From positions 434,001 through 498,000 of the forward strand of contig BRXU01000032.1 of assembly GCA_030267565.1 (NCBI GenBank): 64,000 nucleotides of DNA, read 5' to 3'. The notes below the pieces were generated by a model. It saw only the letters and a list, made by a program, of their open reading frames with translations. It searched no databases and was not told the DNA's origin. This DNA is from Pleodorina starrii (taxonomy: Eukaryota; Chlorophyta; Chlorophyceae; Chlamydomonadales; Volvocaceae). Position 1 is the stretch's first letter. Each line of letters starts with the position of its first letter. Of the stretch, positions 27,730 through 39,800 are shown in pieces. Made by a program: the position numbers and the translations under genes.

Positions 27730-30580
27730 GTTGCCCGACCGGAGAGAACTGTAAGGGCATGCAGAACTACAGCACCGTCTATAAGCTAATAAACATATCT
27801 ATATTGTAAGGCTTTGATGAAAGGAACACATAGAAGCTAACACAGTTACCACTCAGTCGCTTTTGGGACTTTTGGATCCATGTGGATCCAATGTGCTGTT
27901 GGGCTGTTGGCCGCTGTGGGCCGAGCGCACGGTAGCCCGCAAGTGACATAACACAGGGAGGTGTTTATAGGTTTTGTGTGCTTGATTTCCAGTGCGGACG
28001 AGAAGTATGTCGCATAGCTAAATTGTCGCCAAGTTTGTCGCCAAATGTAAACTGGAGAGCAGGTCGTATGTACTAATGTGCAATCGAGTACTGTGTACCT
28101 GTTCGCCTCACTTTAAACTGCAGATTGTTTTCAGTATTTTCTTGAGCTCCGAACCTTAAGCAAAATGTTACGAGCAAAGTGTGAAAATAGTGTGAAATCA
28201 AAAGTGTAAAAGAGCGCAGCCTGGCGCAGCCGAGTCTGCCCCTTTCGTCATTGAGATTAGCGTTAATGTATTTTCTCTAGTTTTCGTTGCCTGACTTGAC
28301 GTAGTGCACGGTTTGGTTTGGGACAAATGCAGTCCTTTGGTTTCATTCCTTCGGCATCCGAAAGGGTCTTTCCATTGGCCAGCGGCTACGAAATTTCATA
28401 AGTTAAACTTGTAATAGTGAAGAAATTTCCATCAATATACTTTCCATTGGGCCCCCTTTACCGCATTACCGGTACGGTGCACAACTTTGATGGACGTACG
28501 GAACCTACGGATTGTAAGCCATTGCTCACTTTGGAGCTACATTAACCGTCTGTCAAACGAGTATTATCGCTTAGCTTGTTTGTGTTCGCGTCCTTTGACT
28601 TCCCTTGGGGCCGGATCCCATCTATGGGTCCCAGCACCGTCGGCAAGCGCGCGGAGTTGTGCTGGGACGCGACCCGGTTAAGGCATCCATACAACCCTTG
28701 CGAATGGTGCAACTCGTGGTGGTAGACCGGGAAAGCGGGGTGGTGTTCCGCCTTGAGGTTGACATGCGCATGGTCATGCTGCAGGTCAAGCGAGCTTCGT
28801 CATTAATATTAGCTCCAATGTACTCAGCGGGAGTTCCGTGGAACGACATCGATGAGGAAATGGCCCTCGCCGGTTTGCGGAGCAGGCGTCTGTCGCTTCC
28901 TAGCGTCGTGGACTGAACTGTTCGACGCACCAAAAAAGCCTATCGAGCTGATATCATTGCGATGAGTATATGCGAGGTCGAAAGTTTATGACATGGTCGG
29001 GAGCACATGTACTAGCTAAGAATATCTTAGCAGGTATCAGGAAGGGACCGAAATGTTACTTTCCATTGGCCGTCCGGCAACTTCTTGCACGTGCTCCTTC
29101 AAGCTGCAAAAATTTAATGAGGCAATATTTTGCATCTATGTTAATATTTGGTGCAAAAACTCCAAGAAAGAAGGTGCGGCGGACCCGGCTGGACCTAAGG
29201 AAAATTTCCGACCAGCCAATGGAACGACCCTCTAACGCCCATTCTTCTCTATTGGGAAACTCACTAATGCTGTTTTGTAAACCTTTTTACACGGTCATAT
29301 AACTGCATTTGAGATGACATTTTTCCTAAAGTGTGAACTTTGTCACACTGTACGTTGGGTTCGGTATGGCCAAGCAAAACTACCAATCGGTCTATGTGGA
29401 AGGCCCATTTATGAAGCTAAAAGGTCAATATTCACCGATACCTGGATAATTAAGCTTTCCCAATTAACGTCTTACAGTCACACGCATTCTTTCGAGTTGT
29501 GGGAATGTAACTAAGCTGCATTGAACGCTAAGCTAAGCGATTATTGCAAGTGTTGGCAACCAGCTGCCTTGCGGCGCCGTGGCAGAGGAGCCTGCCCACC
29601 TACTGTGTGCCTCGCTCTGGGCCTCCTGCTCAGGTGTGCGCCTGCGGCTCAGTGGGCAAACATTTCTTGTAAAGCCGTATATAGCGCCCTTCTAATGCGA
29701 TGGATTGCCGGCTTTGTGATTCTTTCCAGTTAGGACCGCGATGTCACACGTTCGCGGTCGTCATGCCGTCCGTCGCTAGGCTGTGGATTGCCGATGCTTC
29801 CTAGTTGCATAAATGTCATAGACCAGAGGATACGTGAGGCGACGGTTCAACGGCAGAAATCCGCTGTCTAGGCGCCTGCCTGTCCGCGGCCGTGTGCTCG
29901 TCCGGCCCCATGTTCTGCCAGGAATAGTGACCGCCCCGCGCATAGCCACCACCGGTACCCTGCATCCATGCTTGACACGTCAATTTTTTCGCTGCATTCT
30001 GCCAACTGGCGGGCTGTGTGCGTACCCCTTAGTGTTTTGCACGCACTCCCCAGTGCCCCACCGCTATAAACGAACACATTGCTCCAACTCCGAAGCCTCT
30101 TCGGACGGCGAGGAACGCACGGTTATGCACAAACACGTAGCACCAGCAGGCCAGAGCCTGGCGTCTCCGTTTTCGACCTTTGCGCAGGTCGCCGTACTGC
30201 ACACAGACGCCATCACAGTGACCTGTCAGGATTGATGGGCCCCAAAAGGGAGCGCTGCTGGACGGTGGCACCAGCCTTACTTTTACTCATCGTCGTCTCC
30301 GCATTGCTGGTGAGGTGGATGGGCGGCTGGGTCGGCGGCCCCTCACAACACCCCGTATATATAGCATGCACAGTTGATACTGTCTGTTGGCATTCGTTGC
30401 TTTCTGTCAGCCACGCTTTGCCCATCAATGACTTCGGTTCGCAGCTGCATGCGTGAGCATGGCTGCATGCAAGGCTCGACCGGCAGGACGTCGGCTTGTC
30501 AAGCTTTGGGCCTGGGAGAGGGGAAAGGCAAGGGCGAAACAGGAAGCAATGGCTGCCCATCAGCTCAGCACCACGGGGCT
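27730..30580. other. Gene-poor interval
   Basis: About 2.8 kb of mixed composition with short unrelated ORFs. The longest (28605-28916 plus) has no recognisable motif. CTTTCCATTGG recurs three times between 28.37 and 29.07 kb, perhaps remnants of a repeat. No RNA gene seen. Confidence 0.4.
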
Positions 30581-30581
30581 G

Positions 30582-31588
30582 CCTCACGGGGCCGCACGTG
30601 GCCTCACAGAGCCTCACGGGGCCTTACTTGGGGGCTCACAGGGCCTCACGCGACCTCACGGGGCCTCAAAGGGCCTCACGGGGCCTCGCGGGGCCTCACA
30701 GGGCCTCACGGGGCCTCACGGGGCCTCACGGGGCCTCACGGGGCCTCACGGGGCCTCGCGGGGCCTCACGCGACCTCACGGGGCCTCACAGGGCCTCACG
30801 GGGCCTCACGGGGCCTCACGGGGCCTCGCGGGGCCTCACGCGACCTCACGGGGCCTCACGGGGACTCACGGGGTCTCACGGGGCCACACGGGGCCTCACG
30901 GGGCCTCGAGGGGCCTCACGCGACCTCACGGGGCCTTACGGGGCCTCACGCGGCCTCACGGGGCCTCACGCAACCTCACGGGGCCTCACGGGGCCACACG
31001 GGGCCTCACGGGGCCTAACGGGGCCTCACGGGGCCTCACGCAACCTCACGGGGCCTCACGGGGCCTCACGGGGCCTCACGGGGCCTCACGGGGCCTCACG
31101 GGGCCTCACAGGGCCTCACGGGGCCTCACGGGGCCTCGCGGGGCCTCACGCGACCTCACGGGGCCTTACGGGGCCTCACGCGGCCTCACGGGGCCTCACG
31201 CAACATCACGGGGCCTCACAGGGCCTCACGGGGCCTCACGGCACCTCACGGGGCCTCACGGGGCCTCACGGGGCCTTACGGGGCCTCACGCGGCCTCACG
31301 GGGCCTCACGGCACCTCACGGGGCCTCTCGGCGCTACACGGGGCCTCACGCGACCTCACGGGGCCTCGCATGGCCTCACGGGGCCTCACGGCACCTCACG
31401 GGGCCTCTCGGCGCTACACGGGGCCTCACGCAACCTCACGGGGCCTCACAGGGCCTCACGGGGCCTCACGGGGCCTCACGGGGCCTTACGGGGCCTCACG
31501 CGGCCTCACGGGGCCTCACGCAACCTCACGGGGCCTCACGGGGCCACACGGGGCCTCACAGGGCCTCGCGGGGCCTCGGGGGGTGTAG
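30582..31588. repeat. 1-kb GC-rich minisatellite, 10-bp unit CACGGGGCCT
   Basis: About 100 tandem copies of a 10-base unit with dispersed variants (for example CACGCGACCT). Higher-order blocks of several units are repeated. A decayed extension continues to about 31745. Because 10 and 3 share no factor, all three plus frames encode the same decapeptide (GASRGLTGPH), so long ORFs here arise automatically. Confidence 0.95.
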
Positions 31589-31971
31589 TATCTCATGGGT
31601 GAATATGGGGCCTTCTCTGACATCCACCCATGGCATATGGGCCTTCTTTGGTGAGATACAACAGGGGGCCTTTGGGGCGGCCTCACGAGGCCGCACGGGG
31701 CCTTGCGGGGCCTCGGCGCGTCTTGTGGGGCCTCAGGGGGGCCACACGCCACACGCTATTTGCCGTGAAGTCCGAGCCCCAGTCTGCATGCTATGACTGC
31801 CGTTCTCTGGTAACTGCCGTAATCGGGTGCCCCCCCCCCTGCTGGCCGCCAACAGGTACAGTCAGGTGCCCAACCCGCGGTATCCGAGGAGCCCACTGCC
31901 TTCAGTCCTTCTCTGTCACACTTCACGAACATCACCGATATTGGCCATGCCCGTCGACGGCTGCTGCAGAC

Positions 31972-32424
31972 AATTCCAAGTATGTAAGGAACTGTTGGCA
32001 AACAGTGGATGGAACGTTCAGTGGGATGTACCGGGCCATCCACTGATGTCTGTAGAGCCAGGCACGGCAATTGTGATCAAGGGTACCACCAGGCCCTGTG
32101 GCAAGCAAGTTGTAGTGCTTCCTGTAGTAAGGGTCGGCCAACCGCGCTCTAAACTAAACCGGACAGACACTTCCACGCACCCTAATCCGCCCAGCGGCGG
32201 GGAGGCACGCAGGAAGATAGGGGGAGAGTACGCAGACGCGTTCATTAATATGCCCTCCCCAACGTGGTACCATGCTGCATGTCGGCACTATGTTGTTTTT
32301 GTTGCATTTGCATCAAGCCTTAAATGACTGATGTCCTGAAGGCGTGGGCGTCGGTGTGCTGCATCATTTTCGTGTGTTGGCGCAGGCCCTATATCGGTGT
32401 TCAGGTGGTACCAAGGCAGAGACG
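31972..32424 (+). CDS. Possible exon pair of an unidentified plus-strand gene
   Basis: After a CTGCTGCAG acceptor the plus strand stays open through VCKELLANSGWNVQWDVPG and TAIVIKGTTRPCGKQ to a GTAAGG at about 32130. A second short segment, 32387-32424, is bounded by GCGCAG and GTAAGT and would join in phase. It could be a 5' exon of gene B or a separate gene. No domain recognised; two good splice pairs could be chance. Confidence 0.2.
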
Positions 32425-32449
32425 GTAAGTTAAGGCTGCTGTTGCTGGG

Positions 32450-33780
32450 TAATAATCCGCTAAAGACCAACACTCGAATTGTTACTGTAGCGGTATTTCC
32501 ATTCATACTGCAATACGTCCCTTTCGACCGCCAATCGAAACGAAAACGTTCCGAATCACGCGCCACTCTCGAGGTGACTCTTCCTGTCCAAGTACCTGCC
32601 GCCGCGCCTTTTCGAAATCGTCGGCAGCCGTATCCACAAGCAACTAAAAGTGAATGTAAAGTAACTTACATCGGGCAACAAGCGGAAGGGGGGCGTGTAT
32701 GTGGGACGCCGGAAGAGGAGCGCGCGCTTCCCGTCTGCTGCCAGACGCATCCGGCGGGAGGCGTATGTAGGCGCGGCCGGCAGCTAGCCTGGCAGCGCGC
32801 GCACCGCTTCCGGGTGGCGACGTCCCGCCGATTCAGGCGCACACGCCAGGGCCGCGCCGCTAGAGAATGACCTGACCCGCGCGGCATCGCCTTGCTGCCC
32901 CTCGCTCGTTCCTGAAAGCTCGGCCCCTCCGGCCGACGAGTTCGTGAAACTGGTGAGCGCGAGAGGGACGATACGTGCGGGCGCTAACAATAGAGCAAGG
33001 TCCAGTATGGCGACCCGACTGCGCGGCCGCACGCTCGGCAGGGTTTTATCAAAGCCGGGCCCTGCCCCAATGCTCGGTCGTAGCGATGATATGATACGAC
33101 CCTAGCAATTATCCGCAGTGCAGGAAAGGGATCCCCGGAGTCACTATCGAAACCGTCCGCTTGCCCCCCTCCCCCCCCCCCCCCCACACACACACCTCAA
33201 GTACCGACCCTGCATCCACTCGGAAACCAGTTTTCAGTGTGGGATTTTCAAATTCCGCTGCCTTTCCTGCCTCCAATTGCTGCGATTCCTCGGGCAGGCC
33301 AGAGATCGACACCCAGGGGGAAAGTGCCGCAGAAAGGGTGGGGATCGGTGGGGTCACGTCAACCCCTCTTGCAGAATGTGTCAGGCAAGTTGGTGTGTTT
33401 GCGGCCGCAGCGGCCGCAAACGGAATGATTATAAGCTTTACTCTGATCCGGCTCCATTTTATTTATTCGGGGTGTATAGGGCACGGGCTTCATCCAGTTG
33501 CAGCCCGCGAGTTGCGATCAGGTCTGTAGGTGCGCCTGTTTGTGGCGGCCCGGAACCCATCGCCAACCGAGGAGCCTCATGGCGGTTTCTGATCCCGCCC
33601 CCCCCCCACCCACACACATACACACACGGGTCTCGCAAGGTGACTTGTGTTGTCAGGTCTGGTTGTGCGTCAACCCAGCCCTCGTAGCCATCGGTTAGTG
33701 CACGCCGGCGAAATAAACGGAAACACATCAGGTTACGCCCTAGAAACGATGCTGCCCAAGTACCGGTACCTTTCCAGTGA
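32450..33780. other. Gene-poor interval with C-rich microsatellites
   Basis: Contains poly-C / CA tracts at about 33160-33200 and 33598-33632 and a GC-rich block at 32.7-33.05 kb. Open frames here lack recognisable motifs. Confidence 0.4.
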
Positions 33781-34530
33781 TCGTGACTCAATTTTTGGCT
33801 TTCGTTCCAGGGGCCCATTTTCCAGGGGCCCATTTGGGCCCGTTTCGCTCGTTGGCTGCCGGACAAACGGCCCCTCAGAGGCCTTCATTCGTTCGTCGGG
33901 CCGGACGGAGTGGACGAACGCCTGGAACCAGCCGGAAACCCTTTAGAATGTCCGTGCCGCCGTCTAAGCTTGAAAACCAGCCGGCAGCTGTTATATAAGC
34001 TCAATTTTTGGTTCCCGCCATAACCCCCTGTTCACGCCGGGTCGACGTGCGGCTGTACGTAACTGCCCGCGGTCGCAGCTTATACGCCACTATCTAGGGT
34101 TTCCCGTCGCATAGCAAACTGTGTCAGACTCACAGGTTTCGTCTTGAGGCGCACACGTAATTATTTTCGCACAGCGGTACGGTACGGAACAATGCGCGGA
34201 GTCCCTGAGGTTGCAGGCTTGCTCGCCAATGCTTGGCCCCAGGGGAGAAACCGGGCCCCAGGGTATATAACTAATCACGGCTACCATCGCTGCGTGCTGC
34301 GGGCTCGGGCCCGGTCCTGGTCCGGACCCGAGCCAGCAGAGAAATCGTTCGTCCGGTCAGACGAACATGGTGCTTTCCAGCCCATTTCCTTCGTTTGGCT
34401 TGTGTATAAACGCCGGCCTTCGACCGACGTTTTGTTCGTCCGGCCGGACGATCGGGCCTTCGGGCCTCACGCAATGCAAGATTATTCTTTGGGGTTTCGG
34501 GCGCTTTCAGCACCCGAAACCACGCAGGTT
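33780..34530. repeat. Hairpin-rich repeat cassette, copy 1
   Basis: Two arms carry GTTCGTCCGGCCGGACG-type palindromes. One is near 33845-33925 (TTTCGCTCGTTGGCTG, then TTCGTTCGTC) and one near 34345-34455 (CGCCGGCCTTCGACCG, then GTTCGTCCGGCCGGACGA). The layout matches 36175-36690 arm for arm, in the same orientation. No ORF in common. Looks like a non-autonomous mobile element or recombination cassette. Confidence 0.55.
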
Positions 34531-36174
34531 GACGATAAAATACCAATCGGAGTTTCCCGAACACGCCTTCGGTGGGACACCCGCCAAAGCCGAGCTCTGC
34601 GCAGCCCGAAATTCCTTCGGGGCATCCCGGGGCGCCCCCATTCATCTTTTCATAAATGGCAACAACAATATCAAAACATTTGGGGTCCGAATCGGGGTAA
34701 TGAATCCTGGACCTGCTGAGCTTTCGGCTAGCACCAGCTTCTACCAACACGGCGGCTCCGCCCGACACAGTTTATGGGCCGCAAACAGCTGCAGCAGTAG
34801 TAGTCCTAGCAGAGGGAACTGCAGGCATGCGCTCTCCTAGCACAGCAGCTGTACCAGATCATGAGCCTCACGGCGTGCACCTCTTTCGCAATACTGTAAC
34901 TTAACGCCGCGCGGCCCCACCCCTCCCCAGCACGGCGGAAGCAGAGGGTCCCAGCCAGCGCCTCCTGGTAGGGGCCGCCGTGTTTATTTGAGCCACACGG
35001 GCTGGCAAGGCGGCCCCGCTTAGTAAGTCAGCCGGTATCAGCATGAAAGCTCTGGACGCCACAGGACCCCGGAAACCAGTCATCAGGCGCCGCGCGCATA
35101 GCATGTCATTGGTCCACACTGATGGCCACAGCCCCACCGGGGCCGCCTGCCAGCTGCTAATGAGCTGCAAATGACTCATTGTTAGCAGCTCGAGTAATGA
35201 GCCGCTAATGAGCTGACCGCCTGCCAGCTGCTAATGAGCTGCTGATGAGCCGCAACAATTTAAAAGCAACCTCGCTCGCGAGGTGAACCTCGCCCGTGGG
35301 TGGTGATTGACCGCCTCACCTGCCCGCGCGCAAGCCACGGTGCCACTGCTATTCGGCGAGTGCAGAGAGCGAGACTGACCTTCACCGTTGAGGTTTTGAA
35401 ACGTGGCACGGGGTGCGTGAATCATCAGAAAGGTTCAAACCAAGCATCGTTGGGCTCAGGTCCGCCTTCTCTGTCTGCTGGGAAGAGCTCCGGAGGCACC
35501 GACACGCTCAGCTGCTCATCACTGGACTGGCAGAACCGTCGCCGATGTGTCTTGGCCCAGCTTTGCGTGTCTGATGGGGAGCCGACCAGGCCCACAGCCG
35601 GTCAATGTTATGCCGGCCCACCTGCACTCTATACGGCGGCCCTGGTCGCCGTGAGGATGCAACAGGCCGCCGGGAACAAGAGACGCCGCCGCCATGCATC
35701 CCAAGTTATGTGCTCCAGGCCCAGCATGAAGCTGAGGTGGCACATACAGGTGGCCACAGCCCTCGGAATATATGCACATGATGCCACATGTGCGGTATAC
35801 GCCCGGAGGCACACATAGCAGCTAGCACAGATCGTCCGGCTGGCACGGGACCAGCACAATCAACCCTGCGGACGGGTTGGGGCCGTGGGGCCCAGACGCC
35901 CAAACACAACGCACTCGCTGCACACGCTGTGACAGTGGCTGCCATCCGGGGACGGCGGTAGCTACAAAATGGCGCATACAACAACGGCACTCAGGCTTGC
36001 CACCCACGTTGCCCTGCAGCTGCATTCGCCGCTGCACGCAGGCATCCAGGCAAACAGGCAAACAGCAGCAGAACTCAAACAGCCTATCGTACAAGATGGT
36101 GGGTGAACCTAGGGCATGGATGTCCCGCCTTGCAGCTGCTTCACAGTGACGTGAGGGCTCCACCCCAAACCAGT
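34531..36174. other. Interval between cassette copies
   Basis: Short ORFs only. Includes a hairpin at about 34500 (GGTTTCGGGC, then CACCCGAAACC) and clustered AGCTGCTAATGAGC words at 35150-35250. No recognisable gene. Confidence 0.35.
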
Positions 36175-36690
36175 GTTCGTATTTTACTTTTGGGCATTCG
36201 TTCCTGTGGACTAAATGGGTCCGTTTTGGACCATTTCGCTCGTTGGCTGGCTGACGAACAACCCCTCCGGGGCCGTCATTCGTTCGGCCGGCCGGACGAC
36301 GAACGCCTGAAACCGGCAAGAAACCCTTGCTTTAAGTTGCCCGTGCCACCATCAAAGATTGAAAACCAGCCGATGGTTGTAAATTGTATACTATGCTTCG
36401 AGGTATTATCCGGCTTCGAGTGCCTGGGTACGGCTAGTGCTGCTGCAGCAAACGGCAGGCCACATGCCCCGACCCGCCTTGGCGTGGGCACGGGCGCTGC
36501 CTGGGACCTGAGCTAGCAGAGAAATCGTTCGTCCGGTCAGATAACGGGGGTGCGTTTCGGTCAATTCCTTTCGTTTGGCTGGTGGACGACCGCCGGCCTT
36601 CGACCGGCGTTTTGTTCGTCCAGCCAGACGAACGGGCATTTCGTCCAATGACCCGGCGAGAGACGACGAAGATACGAACACTGCCCCAAA
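36175..36690. repeat. Hairpin-rich repeat cassette, copy 2
   Basis: Arms at 36233-36312 and 36522-36640. The second contains a long imperfect stem: GGACGAC, CGCCGG, loop CCTTCGA, CCGGCG, GTTCGTCC. Matches copy 1 in order and orientation, with the spacer shortened. Confidence 0.55.
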
Positions 36691-36824
36691 CTTTCATAGC
36701 GACTAATGCCCCAGGGTCCCATGAACCTTGCTTCCAAGTTCACTGTTGTCTTGAATCCTTCCTCTACTATTACTGGTTATGAAGTGTTCATATGCGCCCT
36801 TGCCTTGCTTGCACTTGACTGCAG

Positions 36825-39800
36825 CTGTCGGGAATGATATCAAGTGTTACGCTACCGGATGCCCTCTGTATGGAAATATTGACATTGGAGCGGCTGCCAC
36901 TGCTTGCCTCAAGACCAAAACCTGCGTTGCATTTAACACAGATGGGTAAGGTGACTCCATGGATGGATGGATGCATTGACGGCACATGAACTAACAGCAA
37001 TTGACGGATGATGGCGTGCGTGCGGTACGTACATGGCCGACAGGTGGTTGAAGAGTTATGCAAATTCCCTGACGACAAATAACCAGTACACAGCTGCCAA
37101 TGCTGGTATTTTTGTCTTGCATCCCGGGCCGCCAGGTGAGAACGTACTGAAGGCGTATTACTTCATGTATCGGGTACTAAGCTATATACCTAAATATGTG
37201 CGGCGGCGGAAAATCTGACAAAGACACTGAAACGTGGGGCGGGTAGCATGCATGCCAAATCGTATTGGAGATGTTTGTCTTGCCTTTCCTTGGGTGATCA
37301 TCTGTGCGCATTACCCTGAGGAAGGGGCCAAGTCGGCCCCAGAGCCTGCTGCTGCCTGTTGTGATCATTCTGTCTGCTGCATCGCCGTATCTGCTGCATT
37401 GAAATTCCAGCCAGTCAGCGTCTTTCACATCATACCCGTGGCCACAAGACCGCCTCCCACGCGCAACCTGCCGTTACTGTTGCTAGTGTCAGTAGTGTAA
37501 CTTACTCAAGTACCCCACGCCACCTGCAAGCAATGAGCTGTACAGACAAGCAATCTATCCGTGCTGGCTCAAGAGGCTCGCTGTACACTTCTCCCCAGCC
37601 TGTCCACCTTCACGGCGGCAGGCACCCTTTTCCTACGCAATGGATGTTGTCAACTGCCACCGGCATTCATCAGCAGTTGGATCATTCGTTCCCTCGACAA
37701 GGACCATGTGCGTGTCAAGTCTGTCTGGCTGCTGCTGCTCCTCTTGGACGGATCCCAAACATCTCTGCGATTTTTTCCTGCTCTTCCATTATTTGTTTGC
37801 TGTTCCCTGCTGGTGATGCCCACCACTACGTAGCCTTACTGAAGCGGCCATCCGCGTCTCCCCTTTCACTCTTTCCATCAGGTAGTATCCTGAACCTATT
37901 CACCTTCTATGCAAATAAAGACATATTTGGTAACGACATCGGAACGTACGTCTCTGGATTCAGCGGTAACGTTCCAGCAGACAATCTTAACAACGTGGCT
38001 GCTGCTGCCGTCTGCTTGGCGATGTCCAACTGCAAATCATTTAACACGAACGGGTAAGTACGTACAAGCAAAACTGATGGTCCCACAAGAATTTGAGTGG
38101 TAAACTAACAGCACGCCATTGCCGCTTTCGGATTTTTTTTTGTAATGATGCAACCTGTATCTAAGTATATATCAAAACACTCTGTACTGAATAATTGCAC
38201 AAAGATAGTATGTGCTTTGGCTGGCTCCCCTAACTCCGTAAAATAGGGAAAATGAACTTTACGGCGCCAAAACTGCATTTTACGGAGAAAGAAACCTATA
38301 CGGAGAGAAGTCTTTCCCAGAGTGATCGAAAACGTTGCGAGGTCTTGAATAAAATGAAATAAAATGCAAAAACCAGGGGGTAAAGGAATTTAATTTCTTA
38401 AACATGTCGTGAGAATTCTTCCAATACACTGTGTAATTCCCTGAGACCCCATTGCGACCCGGCCGACCGACCTTGCCGTTCAGTATGATCCTATTTCCGT
38501 ACAATTTCAAATCACCGAATCGGCCTGGAAAGTAAGCGCTGTGATCTGCGAACAACGTAATATTATTTTATGTAAGTGTTTTACATTTGTTTTCTGGCAG
38601 AAAAAATAAATGCTCGCCCTCGCCGAGCCCCGACCGTCCGTCGTCGTTGTCGCCCCCAGCCACCGTCAGCACGCCTACACGTCAGCCTCACCTCATATAT
38701 ATCTGTCTTTTGCCCTTGTATCGATAGGTTGGATGAGAATCTGCCGGATCTTTGTCATACTCCACTCTTCCAAGCAACATCAATTTGCTCTTGCTGTGTG
38801 CCTCCAAGAGAATTGAACAACATCCCCTCCCTTTATCAACCATCTCCTCCACCATTTTCCATCGCCTGCCCGCCCCCCTACATCCGCCCCCCCCCATTTC
38901 CACCCCCTGCCCACACACTACACCCACGGCCCCCCTCCTGATCATGCATGGAAAGGGGCATCCAATACGTAGCCATCGCCAGCACTCTGGGAAATGGGGG
39001 GGGTCAATTCTTCGTTATATGATTCGTAAAATGGCTTCGGGCCTATGTCGTCGCTGCTGGACGACCCCAATCTCGCTTAGGGTTAAATAACAAGTGATTA
39101 TTAACATATATGCGCAATATCTCGTGAAATGGTTTTCGAAATGAGTTCTTCGTCTGGCTGGCGCGCCGAAGTTCGTCTTTAGTCACCGACGGGCGGAACG
39201 AAGGCAAACTGGCTTCGTATGCCCCCCTTCATCACGTCTTGCGACGGGTGGGGCACTTAACGAAGGGTTTCCTTTCCCAGAGTGCAGCCGTACGTAGGGG
39301 CGCCGCCTGTTCTTTCTTCAGTGGACAGCATCTACAGAAAGTTGCTTGGTCTTATGAAAGCATGTAATGATATGGCCATTTTAGTTTGGTCAAAAAGCAA
39401 GCCCTATCTGAGGGTCCTTGACATTTTGGCTGGGAGTTCCGGAATCACCCACCCACCACTGCCGTGCGACAAAACGCCCCAAACCTTTGCCATGCAATAT
39501 GTGGGTTCGGAGTGTTCCCATTTTGATCCATCGTTCGGATTCGGTGATTACAAGGGGAACCGGTTTTCATACCGGTTCCTAGCCGTACAGGCTAGACGGA
39601 CTGTACATCCTACCCCAGGGGCACCTTGGAACGAAGGGGTCCCAAAAGTAAAGCCATCAAGGCCCACCAGCACCAAGCCCACATCGCCATCAGGCCCACC
39701 AGCCCCTAGCCTACAGAAGCAGCAGGAGGGCCGCTAGATCCACCATCACCAAACCCTCCAAGCAGGAAAGACGCCACCAGGCGCGTCAGCCCAGCACCCA

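Noticed and set aside
30374..31796. Long plus-strand ORFs (up to 447 aa) over the minisatellite
   Set aside because: They exist because the 10-base repeat has no stop in any frame. No start context, splice sites or non-repeat domain support a gene.
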